A stretch of DNA of 64,000 bases, taken from the NCBI GenBank assembly GCA_943787365.1, contig CALSMD010000001.1:434001-498000 (forward strand). Direction: 5' to 3'. The notes beneath the pieces were generated by a model. The model saw only the letters and a program-made list of their open reading frames with translations. It was not told where the DNA came from and did not search any database. Positions 56,916 to 64,000 of this stretch are shown piece after piece; within the stretch, counting starts at the first letter, position 1; every line of letters begins with the position of its first letter. The position numbers were made by a program, and so were the translations under genes. Origin of the DNA: an uncultured Flavobacteriaceae bacterium. GTDB taxonomy: Bacteria > Bacteroidota > Bacteroidia > Flavobacteriales > Flavobacteriaceae.

Positions 56916-58676
56916 ATGCCAAAAGCCATTCAAAAACATACCATACCGTTTAACAGCGTCACTGAAAAGTTACCGAAACATCTTCATAAGTTTATAGTAC
57001 AACAACCTTATGAAGAGTATACGGCTCAAAATCAAGCCGTGTGGAGGTACGTGATGCGTCTAAATATCAGTGCCTTAAAACAAATTGCGCATAAAAGTTA
57101 CAGCAGTGGTCTAAAAAAAACGGGGATTGATGAAGAGACGATCCCTAAAATGGAAGGCATGAATCGCATTCTAAAAGACATTGGATGGGCAGCAGTTGCT
57201 GTCGATGGATTTATTCCTCCCAATGCCTTTATGGAATTCCAGGCCTATAATGTGCTTGTGATTTCTTCAGATATTAGAACCATTGATCACATCAATTACA
57301 CCCCTGCACCCGACATCATTCACGAAGCAGCCGGTCATGCGCCCATCATTGCAAATCCAGAGTATTCGGAATACTTAAGGCGCTTAGGAGAAATTGGCTG
57401 CAAGGCCATCTCCTCACCCAAAGATGATGAGATGTATGAAGCCATTCGACTTTTATCTATTTTAAAAGAGAATCCTAATTCAACCAAAACAGAAATCCTT
57501 GAAGCGACCCAAGCCGTTAACTCCCTCCAAGAAGAAATGGGCGGACTCTCCGAAATGGCAAAAATTAGAAACCTCCATTGGTGGACGGTTGAATATGGTC
57601 TTATTGGAACGCTCGAAAATCCAAAATTATATGGCGCTGGTTTGTTATCTTCCATCGAAGAAAGTCAGTTGTGTTTAAAAAAAGAGGTCAAGAAAATCCC
57701 TTACTCTATTGAAGCAGCGGAAGTCAATTTTGATATTACCAACACACAACCTCAGTTATTTGTCATTCCTAACTTTGCAAGTCTTAGCTTTGTTTTAGAA
57801 AAATTTGCAAATACGATGGCGATACGAACAGGAGGTTTAGAAGGGTTAAAAAAATTGATTGTTTCCAAAAAACTGGGAACAATCGAATTAAGTACTGGCA
57901 TTCAAGTGTCTGGAATATTTAACAACGTTTTAGACTCCAACAACACCCCTATTTACTTTCAAACCAACAGTCTAACGGCTTTGTCTGTCAATGGAACCGA
58001 ACTGATTGGCCACGGCACAGAACACCACCCTAGTGGCTTTGGAAGTCCCGTAGGAAAATTAGAAGGCATCAATATTGCGATTGAAGATATGTCGCCAAAA
58101 GACTTGGAAGTTTATGGTATTGTGGAAGGTAAAACGACCCGTCTTAATTTTGAAGGGGGCATAAAAGTGGAAGGAGAAATTATTACAGGCAAAAGAGATC
58201 TACAAGGTAAAATCATTTTAATTACCTTTAAAAACTGTAGAGTTACCCATTTTGAAACGGTCTTATTTGATCCGAGTTGGGGTGTTTATGACATGGCCAT
58301 CGGAAAAGATATTTGCTCGGCATTCGCAGGTCCTGCGGATTCAAATTCATTTGAAGATATTTATGCCATTTCAGAAACGAAAACCGCTAAAATCATTTAT
58401 TCTGATAAAGAACAACAACTGCACAAATTGTATGAAATAGTCAAAAATAATAGAATTCAAAAAATAGTAGATTTTGATTCCTTAACAGCAGTATTTAAGG
58501 AGGTTAAATCAAACTATCCTTCAGAATGGTTAATCTTATTGGAATTGTATGAATTGGTTTATGATAAAGATTTATACTTAATGAATGGGATTCATGAGCA
58601 GTTGCTCAAATTGAAACAAAACAAACATTTCACCAAGCTGATCACTGATGGCTTGGATTTAATTATTAAAAAATAA
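56916..58676 (+). CDS. phhA: Phenylalanine 4-monooxygenase with long C-terminal extension
   Basis: Pterin- and iron-dependent hydroxylation of phenylalanine to tyrosine. I start at the ATG 56916 rather than the TTG 56904, giving 586 residues. The catalytic domain (about 90-290) shows the iron ligands in PDIIHEAAGHAPIIANPEY (two His) and WWTVEYGLIG (Glu), with PPNAFMEFQ as the pterin/substrate loop. Ordinary bacterial PAH is 260-300 residues; here about 300 more (beta-rich, then helical near 500-586) follow, with no domain I recognise. No N-terminal ACT domain is seen. The PCD partner is at 13.3 kb. Confidence 0.93.
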   Translation: MPKAIQKHTIPFNSVTEKLPKHLHKFIVQQPYEEYTAQNQAVWRYVMRLNISALKQIAHKSYSSGLKKTGIDEETIPKMEGMNRILKDIGWAAVAVDGFIPPNAFMEFQAYNVLVISSDIRTIDHINYTPAPDIIHEAAGHAPIIANPEYSEYLRRLGEIGCKAISSPKDDEMYEAIRLLSILKENPNSTKTEILEATQAVNSLQEEMGGLSEMAKIRNLHWWTVEYGLIGTLENPKLYGAGLLSSIEESQLCLKKEVKKIPYSIEAAEVNFDITNTQPQLFVIPNFASLSFVLEKFANTMAIRTGGLEGLKKLIVSKKLGTIELSTGIQVSGIFNNVLDSNNTPIYFQTNSLTALSVNGTELIGHGTEHHPSGFGSPVGKLEGINIAIEDMSPKDLEVYGIVEGKTTRLNFEGGIKVEGEIITGKRDLQGKIILITFKNCRVTHFETVLFDPSWGVYDMAIGKDICSAFAGPADSNSFEDIYAISETKTAKIIYSDKEQQLHKLYEIVKNNRIQKIVDFDSLTAVFKEVKSNYPSEWLILLELYELVYDKDLYLMNGIHEQLLKLKQNKHFTKLITDGLDLIIKK

Positions 58677-58679
58677 CAT

Positions 58680-59915
58680 ATGCAATCTTGGATTAAAATT
58701 GATCAAAATTCTGATTTTAGTATTTATAATTTACCCTTTGGTATTTTTTCTGAAGCCGACCACATCAAAAGAGTTGGTGTTGCTATTGGAGATAAAATAG
58801 TAGATGTATATGCCGCTTTTGAGTTGGGTGTTTTTAAAGATTTAAACTTTGATATTACCGTCTTAGAATCGAACTACTTAAATGATTTTATTGCCTTAGG
58901 GAAGTCGACGACCGTAAAAATCAGAGAATACATTCAAGCCGAATTATGTAATGAAAATTCTGTATTGAAATTACACCCTTCTGTATTTATAAAACAAAGC
59001 TCCGTACAGATGCATTTACCTGTAAAAGTCGGTGATTACACCGATTTTTATTCAAGCATAGAACACGCCACTAATATAGGCACAATGTTTAGAGATCCTG
59101 ACAATGCGTTGCTGCCAAACTGGAAACATTTACCCGTTGGTTATCACGGGCGCGCTTCCTCTATCATCGTTAGTGGTGAAAACGTACACCGTCCAAAAGG
59201 ACAGGTGGTTTTAGCTCCCAACACGGCGCCTGTTTTTCAAGCCTCTACACGAGTAGATTTTGAATTAGAAATGGGCTTTATCATCGGGAAATCTACTAAA
59301 CTTGGAGACTCTGTTTCAACAGATGCCGCTGATGAGTATATTTTTGGAAAGGTATTGTTTAACGATTGGTCGGCAAGAGACATTCAAAAATGGGAATACG
59401 TTCCCTTAGGCCCCTTTTTGGCAAAAAGTTTTGCATCTTCTATGTCGCCATGGGTGGTGACTTTAGAAGCTTTAGAACCGTTTAAAATTGACGGTCCTAA
59501 ACAAGAACCGTCTGTACTACCCTATTTGAATTTCAAGGGATCTAAAAATTACGATATTAATTTAGAAGTATCCATTCAACCAGAAAATTGCAAAGAAACC
59601 GTGGTGAGTCACTCCAATTTTAAATATATGTATTGGAATATGAACCAACAATTAGCGCACCATACCGTTAATGGTTGTAATTTGAATGTAGGAGATTTAA
59701 TGGCTTCTGGGACGATCAGTGGAAAAAGTCCTGATTCCTATGGATCCATGCTCGAGTTGTCGTGGGCAGGCTCAAAACCTGTGGAACTACTTGAAGGAGG
59801 CACGCGTAAATTTATTCAAGATAATGACTCCGTGATTATGAGAGGTCATTGTCAAAAAGGTGAAATCCGAGTCGGATTTGGAGACGTAAAATCAACACTT
59901 TTAAAAACTACTTAA
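58680..59915 (+). CDS. fahA: Fumarylacetoacetase
   Basis: Last step of tyrosine breakdown, cleaving fumarylacetoacetate to fumarate and acetoacetate. The 411 residues comprise an SH3-like N-terminal domain (1-115) and a catalytic FAH domain. Motifs include DYTDFYSSIEHATNIGTMFR (metal and catalytic His), LPVGYHGRASSIIVSG, DFELEMGFIIGK, LFNDWSARDIQKWEYVPLGPF and LMASGTISGKSPDSYGSM. It begins three bases after phhA, so it is cotranscribed. Its substrate requires a maleylacetoacetate isomerase, not present in this window. Confidence 0.96.
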   Translation: MQSWIKIDQNSDFSIYNLPFGIFSEADHIKRVGVAIGDKIVDVYAAFELGVFKDLNFDITVLESNYLNDFIALGKSTTVKIREYIQAELCNENSVLKLHPSVFIKQSSVQMHLPVKVGDYTDFYSSIEHATNIGTMFRDPDNALLPNWKHLPVGYHGRASSIIVSGENVHRPKGQVVLAPNTAPVFQASTRVDFELEMGFIIGKSTKLGDSVSTDAADEYIFGKVLFNDWSARDIQKWEYVPLGPFLAKSFASSMSPWVVTLEALEPFKIDGPKQEPSVLPYLNFKGSKNYDINLEVSIQPENCKETVVSHSNFKYMYWNMNQQLAHHTVNGCNLNVGDLMASGTISGKSPDSYGSMLELSWAGSKPVELLEGGTRKFIQDNDSVIMRGHCQKGEIRVGFGDVKSTLLKTT

Positions 59916-59924
59916 AAAAATAGC

Positions 59925-60557
59925 ATGTCAACCATAAAATCATTTGATCCCGAATTACTAGAAACTAGAGATGTTCATAGACTACTTTCCTCTTCTATTG
60001 CTCCAAGACCGATAGCTTTTGCAAGTACCATAGACGCTAAGGGAAATGTCAACCTGAGTCCGTTTAGTTTCTTTAATGTATTTAGCTCCAACCCCCCTAT
60101 TTTGATTTTCTCGCCGGCAAGACGTGTGCGTGACAATACTACCAAGCATACTTTACAAAATGCAGAAGAAACCAAGGAAGTAGTGATCAATATTGTTGAT
60201 TTTTCGATTGTAGAGCAAATGTCAGAAACGAGTAAAGAATATGACAAAGGCGTGAATGAATTTACAGAAACAGGTTTGACGGAAGTCCCCTCGATTAAAG
60301 TGAAGCCACCTCGAGTTAAGGAATCACCCGTCTCTTTTGAGTGTGTGGTTGAAAACATTGTTTCTCTAGGAGAACATGGCGGTGCTGGTCAATTGATCAT
60401 CGCCAAAGTGGTACATATCCATGTCAAATCGGATTTATTAGATGAAAACGGTCAAATTGATTCTGAAAAATTAGACCTCGTCGCACGTTTAGGGGGCGAT
60501 TGGTACACACGAGTCACTGAAGAAAGTATGTTTAAACTAGAAAAACCTAAGGGGTGA
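59925..60557 (+). CDS. Flavin-reductase-like (FMN-binding split barrel) protein
   Basis: A 210-residue protein of the flavin reductase-like family. The signature is SSIAPRPIAFASTIDAKGNVNLSPFSFFNVFSSNPPI in pieces (APRPIAFAST, NLSPFSFFN, PPILIFSPARR), followed by TKEVVINIVD and ESPVSFECVVENIVSLG. Members bind FMN as a homodimer and supply reduced flavin or reduce other substrates. It follows the fumarylacetoacetase gene by nine bases and is the last gene of the aromatic cluster. A link to the pathway is positional only; no flavin monooxygenase partner is nearby. Confidence 0.85.
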   Translation: MSTIKSFDPELLETRDVHRLLSSSIAPRPIAFASTIDAKGNVNLSPFSFFNVFSSNPPILIFSPARRVRDNTTKHTLQNAEETKEVVINIVDFSIVEQMSETSKEYDKGVNEFTETGLTEVPSIKVKPPRVKESPVSFECVVENIVSLGEHGGAGQLIIAKVVHIHVKSDLLDENGQIDSEKLDLVARLGGDWYTRVTEESMFKLEKPKG

Positions 60558-60561
60558 TTTT

Positions 60562-60864
60562 TTAATATTCTAAAGGTTCTTTTCTTGCATAGCGTACACG
60601 AATAATATAAATCGATTTTTCTCCAACAAGATAAGATATTCGGTACGTGTGTATTTCGTAAGTTCTAACAGTTCCTTTGTTATTTTCTTTTAGCACATCT
60701 AATTTATAAATCTCTGGATTAGTCGCCAATATTGAAGCTGATTCATAAACCTCTGTTATGATTCTTGTCGTCGTTTCAATAGATTTGGATTGTTCTAACA
60801 AATCTAAAAATGCTTGGTTAAGTTCTGCATCTGCTTGGTGCGTCCAGATTACTGTTTTCCCCAT
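60562..60864 (-). CDS. RelE/ParE-superfamily toxin
   Basis: A 100-residue protein with the RelE/ParE fold pattern: WTHQADAELNQAFLDLLEQS near the N-terminus, a central helix with TNPEIYKL, YEIHTYRISYLVGEKSIYIIRVRYAR in pieces (RTYEIHTYRI, IYIIRVRYARKEP) as the C-terminal beta strands. Targets of this family are ribosome-bound mRNA (RelE) or gyrase (ParE); which applies here is open. Its start overlaps the upstream antitoxin gene by 16 bases, the usual antitoxin-first order. It converges on the flavin reductase-like gene with a four-base gap. Confidence 0.82.
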   Translation of the reverse strand: MGKTVIWTHQADAELNQAFLDLLEQSKSIETTTRIITEVYESASILATNPEIYKLDVLKENNKGTVRTYEIHTYRISYLVGEKSIYIIRVRYARKEPLEY

Positions 60865-61085
60865 TGTTTAATACGTTCCTTTACTTCTTGATGTGTGTAA
60901 AACTCTCCTCTCTCTATTTGTGCAATAGATTCGTTGATTTCTTTATTGTATTGCTCAATACTAATGCGCTCTGAAGGTGCTTTTTTTCTGTACTTGAGCA
61001 TATTCTTAAAAAGCTCTATTAAAGTTGGGTCTTTGACATTATCTAATTCTTGATGTATCCATTTTAAATCTGCCTGTAAGTCCAT
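60849..61085 (-). CDS. Antitoxin of the RelE/ParE-type pair
   Basis: A 78-residue, highly charged, helical protein (DLKWIHQELDNVKDPTLIELFKN, then YNKEINESIAQIERGEFYTHQEVKERIKQW). The C-terminal IERGEFYTHQEVKERIKQW is typical of short antitoxins that pair with RelE/ParE toxins in Bacteroidetes and cyanobacteria. A DNA-binding domain is not obvious. It precedes and overlaps the toxin gene, with a TATCTTTG box 23 bases upstream. Confidence 0.8.
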   Translation of the reverse strand: MDLQADLKWIHQELDNVKDPTLIELFKNMLKYRKKAPSERISIEQYNKEINESIAQIERGEFYTHQEVKERIKQWGKQ

Positions 61086-61107
61086 AATTACTATGTGTTT
61101 ATTATAA

Positions 61108-61115
61108 CAAAGATA
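61108..61115 (-). promoter_or_regulatory. -7 promoter box for the toxin-antitoxin pair
   Basis: TATCTTTG (minus strand), a perfect TAnnTTTG match 23 bases upstream of the antitoxin start. Confidence 0.45.
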
Positions 61116-61139
61116 AAAAATTATGAATAACTAATTTAC

Positions 61140-61471
61140 AAATTTCATTCCTAACTAAAAAGATGGAATGGATATCTTGATTTATATAAATTTTCCAAAT
61201 GGTTCGTAAGTTGGGAGGCGTCCGTACCTCTCTTGAGGGAGTCTAGCCCCAAACAGAACACTTCGATCTGTCATGTTTTAGCATGACTCGTTTTGACAGA
61301 TGAGACCCTGAAACAAGTTCAGGGAGACAAGTGAAGTACATATTGTTTTTCGTCTATTTTTATTCTTTTTCTTCATACTTAATAATATCTACTAAATACT
61401 TTTTAGCCTTTAATCTCTTCTCTATTTTCTTTTTTCTTAATACTACATACTTAATACCATTCATCTTAATT
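61140..61471. repeat. Intergenic repeat module with nested hairpins
   Basis: Inside this gap, ATCTGTCA / TGACAGAT (8-bp arms, about 61268-61303) encloses the smaller hairpin TCATG TTTTAG CATGA, and CCCTGAA ACAAG TTCAGGG lies at about 61305-61323. GAACTTGTTTCAGGGTCTC-like units are, from memory, repeated between genes in many Bacteroidetes. The right part (61340-61470) is pyrimidine-rich and holds no ORF or hairpin that I can support. Confidence 0.6.
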
Positions 61472-62860
61472 CTATTTCCCGATACAAAAATTCGCAAAGA
61501 TATTACCTAAAAGATCATCGGAGGTGATTTCTCCTGTAATCTCTCCAAAATGATATAAAGCTTGTCGGATGTCTATAGCCAATAAATCCCCAGAGAGTTT
61601 GGCGTCCATCCCCTGCTGCACTTTTTGAACATCTGCGAGAGCTTTCAAAAGAGAATCGTAATGTCTGGAGTTGGTAATGATCGTATCGTTATTACGCAAA
61701 GCACCTGTGTTTACAAATTCCAACAACTTCGATTTTAAGCTGTCTATACCCAATCCACTTTTAGCAGACGTATAAAGCGTATGCGGATACACAAAAGAGG
61801 TTTCAATAAGCTCCTGATCGGCTTCATCCATTTTATTTGCCACGACAATCAACTGTTTATCGGGATATTGTTCTTGAATTTTTCGAATATCTGTATTAAA
61901 AAGTACAATCGTTTCTGAAGTCACTTTAGATGCGTCCAGCAAATACAACACCACTTGCGATTGCGATATTTTTTCAAATGTTTTTTTGATGCCAATACTT
62001 TCAATGGTATCTTCGGTGGCGCGAATGCCCGCCGTATCTATAAATCGGAACTTGATCCCTTCAATGGTAATTTCATCTTCAATCGCATCACGAGTGGTTC
62101 CCGCTATGTCACTGACAATGGCTTTGTCTTCGTTCAAAAGTGCATTTAACAGCGTGGACTTCCCTACATTAGGCGCGCCAATAATAGAAATAGGAATCCC
62201 ATTTTTGATGACATTTCCCGTGGAAAACGAATCAATCAAATGTTTTAACACTTTAATAATTCGTTCTAATAAATCCTCAAATTGTTTCCGATCTGCAAAC
62301 TCCACATCTTCTTCAGAAAAATCGAGTTCTAATTCAATCAACGAAGCGAAGTTTAACAACTCGTCCCGCAAGACTTTGATCTCATTACTGAACCCACCCC
62401 GCATCTGTTGCATGGCAATTTGGTGGGACGCTTTGTTATCACTGGCAATCAAATCCGCAACGGCTTCCGCCTGACTTAAATCGAGCTTAGCATTAAGAAA
62501 TGCACGGAGTGTAAATTCCCCTGGATTTGCAATGCGAGCGCCATTGCGTACAAATAATTGTATAATTTCTTGTTGTATATAAGAGCTCCCATGACAAGAA
62601 ATTTCCACCACATCCTCTCCAGTGTAGGATTTTGGATTTTTAAAAACAGATACCAATACTTCGTCCAAAATTCGTGAATTTTCTACGATATGCCCTAAAT
62701 GGATGGTATGTGTTTTTTGAGTCGTTAGTTTTTTGGCATGTATCGATTTAAAAAACGCATCTACTTTTGTAATTGCTTCAGGGCCTGAAAGTCGAATAAT
62801 AGCAATTGCGCCTGCACCGGAAGGGGTGGCTAAAGCAATAATGGTGTCGTTTTGATACAA
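61472..62860 (-). CDS. mnmE: MnmE, tRNA uridine-5-carboxymethylaminomethyl modification GTPase
   Basis: GTPase that, with MnmG, modifies wobble uridine 34 of several tRNAs. It has 462 residues. The N-terminal tetrahydrofolate-binding domain is MYQNDTIIALATPSGAGAIAIIRLSG in pieces, followed by a helical domain into which the G domain is inserted: G1 GAPNVGKSTLLNAL, G2/K-loop DIAGTTRDAIEDEI, G3 DTAGIR, G4 NKMDEAD. The C-terminus ends with the family signature FCIGK whose Cys is catalytic. A TACTTTTG box lies 16 bases upstream. Confidence 0.97.
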   Translation of the reverse strand: MYQNDTIIALATPSGAGAIAIIRLSGPEAITKVDAFFKSIHAKKLTTQKTHTIHLGHIVENSRILDEVLVSVFKNPKSYTGEDVVEISCHGSSYIQQEIIQLFVRNGARIANPGEFTLRAFLNAKLDLSQAEAVADLIASDNKASHQIAMQQMRGGFSNEIKVLRDELLNFASLIELELDFSEEDVEFADRKQFEDLLERIIKVLKHLIDSFSTGNVIKNGIPISIIGAPNVGKSTLLNALLNEDKAIVSDIAGTTRDAIEDEITIEGIKFRFIDTAGIRATEDTIESIGIKKTFEKISQSQVVLYLLDASKVTSETIVLFNTDIRKIQEQYPDKQLIVVANKMDEADQELIETSFVYPHTLYTSAKSGLGIDSLKSKLLEFVNTGALRNNDTIITNSRHYDSLLKALADVQKVQQGMDAKLSGDLLAIDIRQALYHFGEITGEITSDDLLGNIFANFCIGK

Positions 62861-62875
62861 TGGATTAATTTTTTA

Positions 62876-62883
62876 CAAAAGTA
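62876..62883 (-). promoter_or_regulatory. -7 promoter box for mnmE
   Basis: TACTTTTG (minus strand), a perfect TAnnTTTG match 16 bases upstream of the mnmE start codon. Confidence 0.4.
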
Positions 62884-62922
62884 TTAATATTACTTCAAAT
62901 GGGAGAAGTAATATTTTTAATT

Positions 62923-62930
62923 TATTTTTG
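62923..62930 (+). promoter_or_regulatory. -7 promoter box for the TlpA-like gene
   Basis: TATTTTTG, a perfect TAnnTTTG match 22 bases before the ATG at 62953, in the divergent gap with mnmE. Confidence 0.4.
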
Positions 62931-62952
62931 TAAAAATTTAAAACACTTACAG

Positions 62953-64000
62953 ATGAAAACTCAAATCATTTCTATCCTTGTTATTGCACTCTTATTAGGT
63001 TGCAAACCCTCAACGTCAAATTCTGAAGGTACATATGAAGTGTTTGTCAAAGCTGACGGCGTTTATGATGGCTTAAGAGCTTATTTGATAAAGACTGAAA
63101 ATGGCAGAAATAAAATAAAAACCGACACTGCTATTGTTTTTAATGGGGCGTTTCGTTTTAAAGGACAAATAAAAGGGGCCGAAATGCGTGCCTTGACCAT
63201 AGACGGCGTGAGAGGGCAAACCTCAGTATTTATAGAACCCGGAAAAATTAATATAGAAATTTATAAAGACAGCATTCATAAATCTAAGGTAGAAGGCACT
63301 TATAACAATGAAGTTTTTAATGATTATAAGAATAAATACCAAGAAAAAATAGAAGCGATCGAAGCTGTGAAAGCTGTGTTCTTAAGTTCTGAAAAAGATT
63401 CAGAAGGCTTAAAAGCACTTCAAAAGAAAGGAGATTCTTTGAGAGCCCAATTGAAAAATTTCGGTTATGAATTTATCCAAGAAAATAACGATTCTGATTT
63501 TTCATTATTTATATTGGAAGGACTTACAAGTCAAAAGGGTTTTGATCTGGAATTGGCATCCAAAGCTTATAAAAGCATAGAAACTTCTATCAAAACAAAA
63601 AACGAAACGAATCAATTAATTTCAAATCGCATTAAAGAAAAAATTGAAAGCAACCCAAATAAATCGAAAATTAAAATTGGCATGAAAGCGCCTGACTTTA
63701 CTGCTCCAAATCCGCAAGGAGAACAAATCACTTTAAGTAAAATTAATGGGAAGGTTATCATTGTTGATTTTTGGGCATCTTGGTGTAAGCCTTGCCGAAT
63801 TGAAAATCCGAATTTGGTAAAACTGTATGACACCTACCATTCAAAAGGATTAGAAATTATCAGTGTTTCTCTTGAACGTGGAGATCAGAAAGCGTTTTGG
63901 ATTGAGGCCATAAAAAAAGATCAACTAAGCTGGTATAACGTCTCTAATTTGAAATTTTGGCAAGACCCCATTGCACAAGCTTACAGTGTGAATTCGATTC
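62953..64000 (+). CDS. TlpA-like thioredoxin lipoprotein with DUF4369 domain (3' end cut by window edge)
   Basis: Absent from the ORF track because it runs off the window. The visible 349 residues begin with a lipoprotein signal (MKTQIISILVIALLLGC, lipid Cys near residue 17). A DUF4369-like beta domain follows (about 28-130; GAFRFKGQIKGAEMRALTI in pieces), then a helical linker, then a TlpA/thioredoxin domain from about 230 (KIGMKAPDFTAPNPQGE) with the redox motif FWASWCKPCRIENP. Such proteins are periplasm-facing disulfide reductases of unknown client. The cut is within the thioredoxin domain. Confidence 0.9.
   Translation, partial: MKTQIISILVIALLLGCKPSTSNSEGTYEVFVKADGVYDGLRAYLIKTENGRNKIKTDTAIVFNGAFRFKGQIKGAEMRALTIDGVRGQTSVFIEPGKINIEIYKDSIHKSKVEGTYNNEVFNDYKNKYQEKIEAIEAVKAVFLSSEKDSEGLKALQKKGDSLRAQLKNFGYEFIQENNDSDFSLFILEGLTSQKGFDLELASKAYKSIETSIKTKNETNQLISNRIKEKIESNPNKSKIKIGMKAPDFTAPNPQGEQITLSKINGKVIIVDFWASWCKPCRIENPNLVKLYDTYHSKGLEIISVSLERGDQKAFWIEAIKKDQLSWYNVSNLKFWQDPIAQAYSVNSI

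Noticed and set aside
61986-62474. 162-residue plus-strand ORF antisense to mnmE
   Set aside because: Ser/Ile-rich mirror of the MnmE G domain; no start signal or homology pattern.

Overview
The window looks like chromosomal DNA of a marine-type member of the Flavobacteriaceae (Bacteroidetes). The evidence is AT-rich DNA, almost no Shine-Dalgarno sequences, repeated TAnnTTTG boxes (the Bacteroidetes -7 promoter element) 5-52 bp upstream of genes, a PorX-type two-component regulator of the type IX secretion system, fused LpxC-FabZ, bifunctional HisB, a TonB-dependent receptor with an N-terminal carboxypeptidase-regulatory-like domain, and DUF4369/TlpA and Omp28 lipoproteins. I cannot assign a genus. 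No tRNA, rRNA, CRISPR array, prophage or intact insertion sequence was seen.

Layout: (1) 1-6981, minus strand: histidine operon hisG-D-C-B-H-A-F-IE (hisIE cut by the window edge), preceded by a short leader ORF with four consecutive His codons and an intrinsic terminator, a complete-looking attenuator. (2) 7.1-10.8 kb, minus: prohibitin-like protein, large membrane vWA-like protein, FabG. (3) 11.0-14.2 kb: Omp28-like lipoprotein, then a decayed accessory patch with a broken lipocalin-like gene, a pterin carbinolamine dehydratase gene between two ~95-bp direct repeats, a frameshifted gene fragment and a 30-bp perfect palindrome. (4) 14.2-21.3 kb, minus: lipid A/envelope operon (HD hydrolase, lpxD, lpxC-fabZ, lpxA, efp, a second lpxD-like gene, sucD). 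(5) 21.4-25.0 kb, plus: porX, tsaE, ald, small membrane protein. (6) 25.0-29.7 kb: proline dehydrogenase, aroB, Lrp-type regulator, M14 peptidase, and an XRE-type regulator with repeated operator-like sites. (7) 29.8-36 kb: small lipoprotein, topoisomerase IV subunits A and B, ychF. (8) 36.3-39.1 kb: TonB-dependent receptor. (9) 39.2-43.4 kb: ferredoxin, divergent LuxC-like acyl-CoA reductase, serC, serA, membrane protein. (10) 43.5-52.8 kb: msrA, lolD-like ABC ATPase, TIGR02757 protein, rnz, pyrB, pyrR, TauE/SafE permease, FAD/Fe-S oxidoreductase. (11) 53-60.6 kb: Lrp-type regulator divergent from a phenylalanine/tyrosine degradation cluster (hmgA, hpd, phenylalanine hydroxylase, fumarylacetoacetase, flavin reductase-like). 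(12) 60.6-64 kb: RelE/ParE-type toxin-antitoxin pair, intergenic repeats, mnmE, and a truncated TlpA-like lipoprotein gene.

Links between regions: the carbinolamine dehydratase at 13.3 kb would recycle the pterin cofactor used by phenylalanine hydroxylase at 57 kb. The aromatic cluster contains four of the enzymes from Phe to fumarate and acetoacetate but neither an aminotransferase nor a maleylacetoacetate isomerase. The strongest regulatory finding is the his attenuator: an exact 8-nt repeat shared by the end of the leader ORF and the terminator 3' arm offers a simple two-state switch. The second is the 29.05-29.34 kb region, where TTACA-N2-TGTAA palindromes coincide with -7 boxes.
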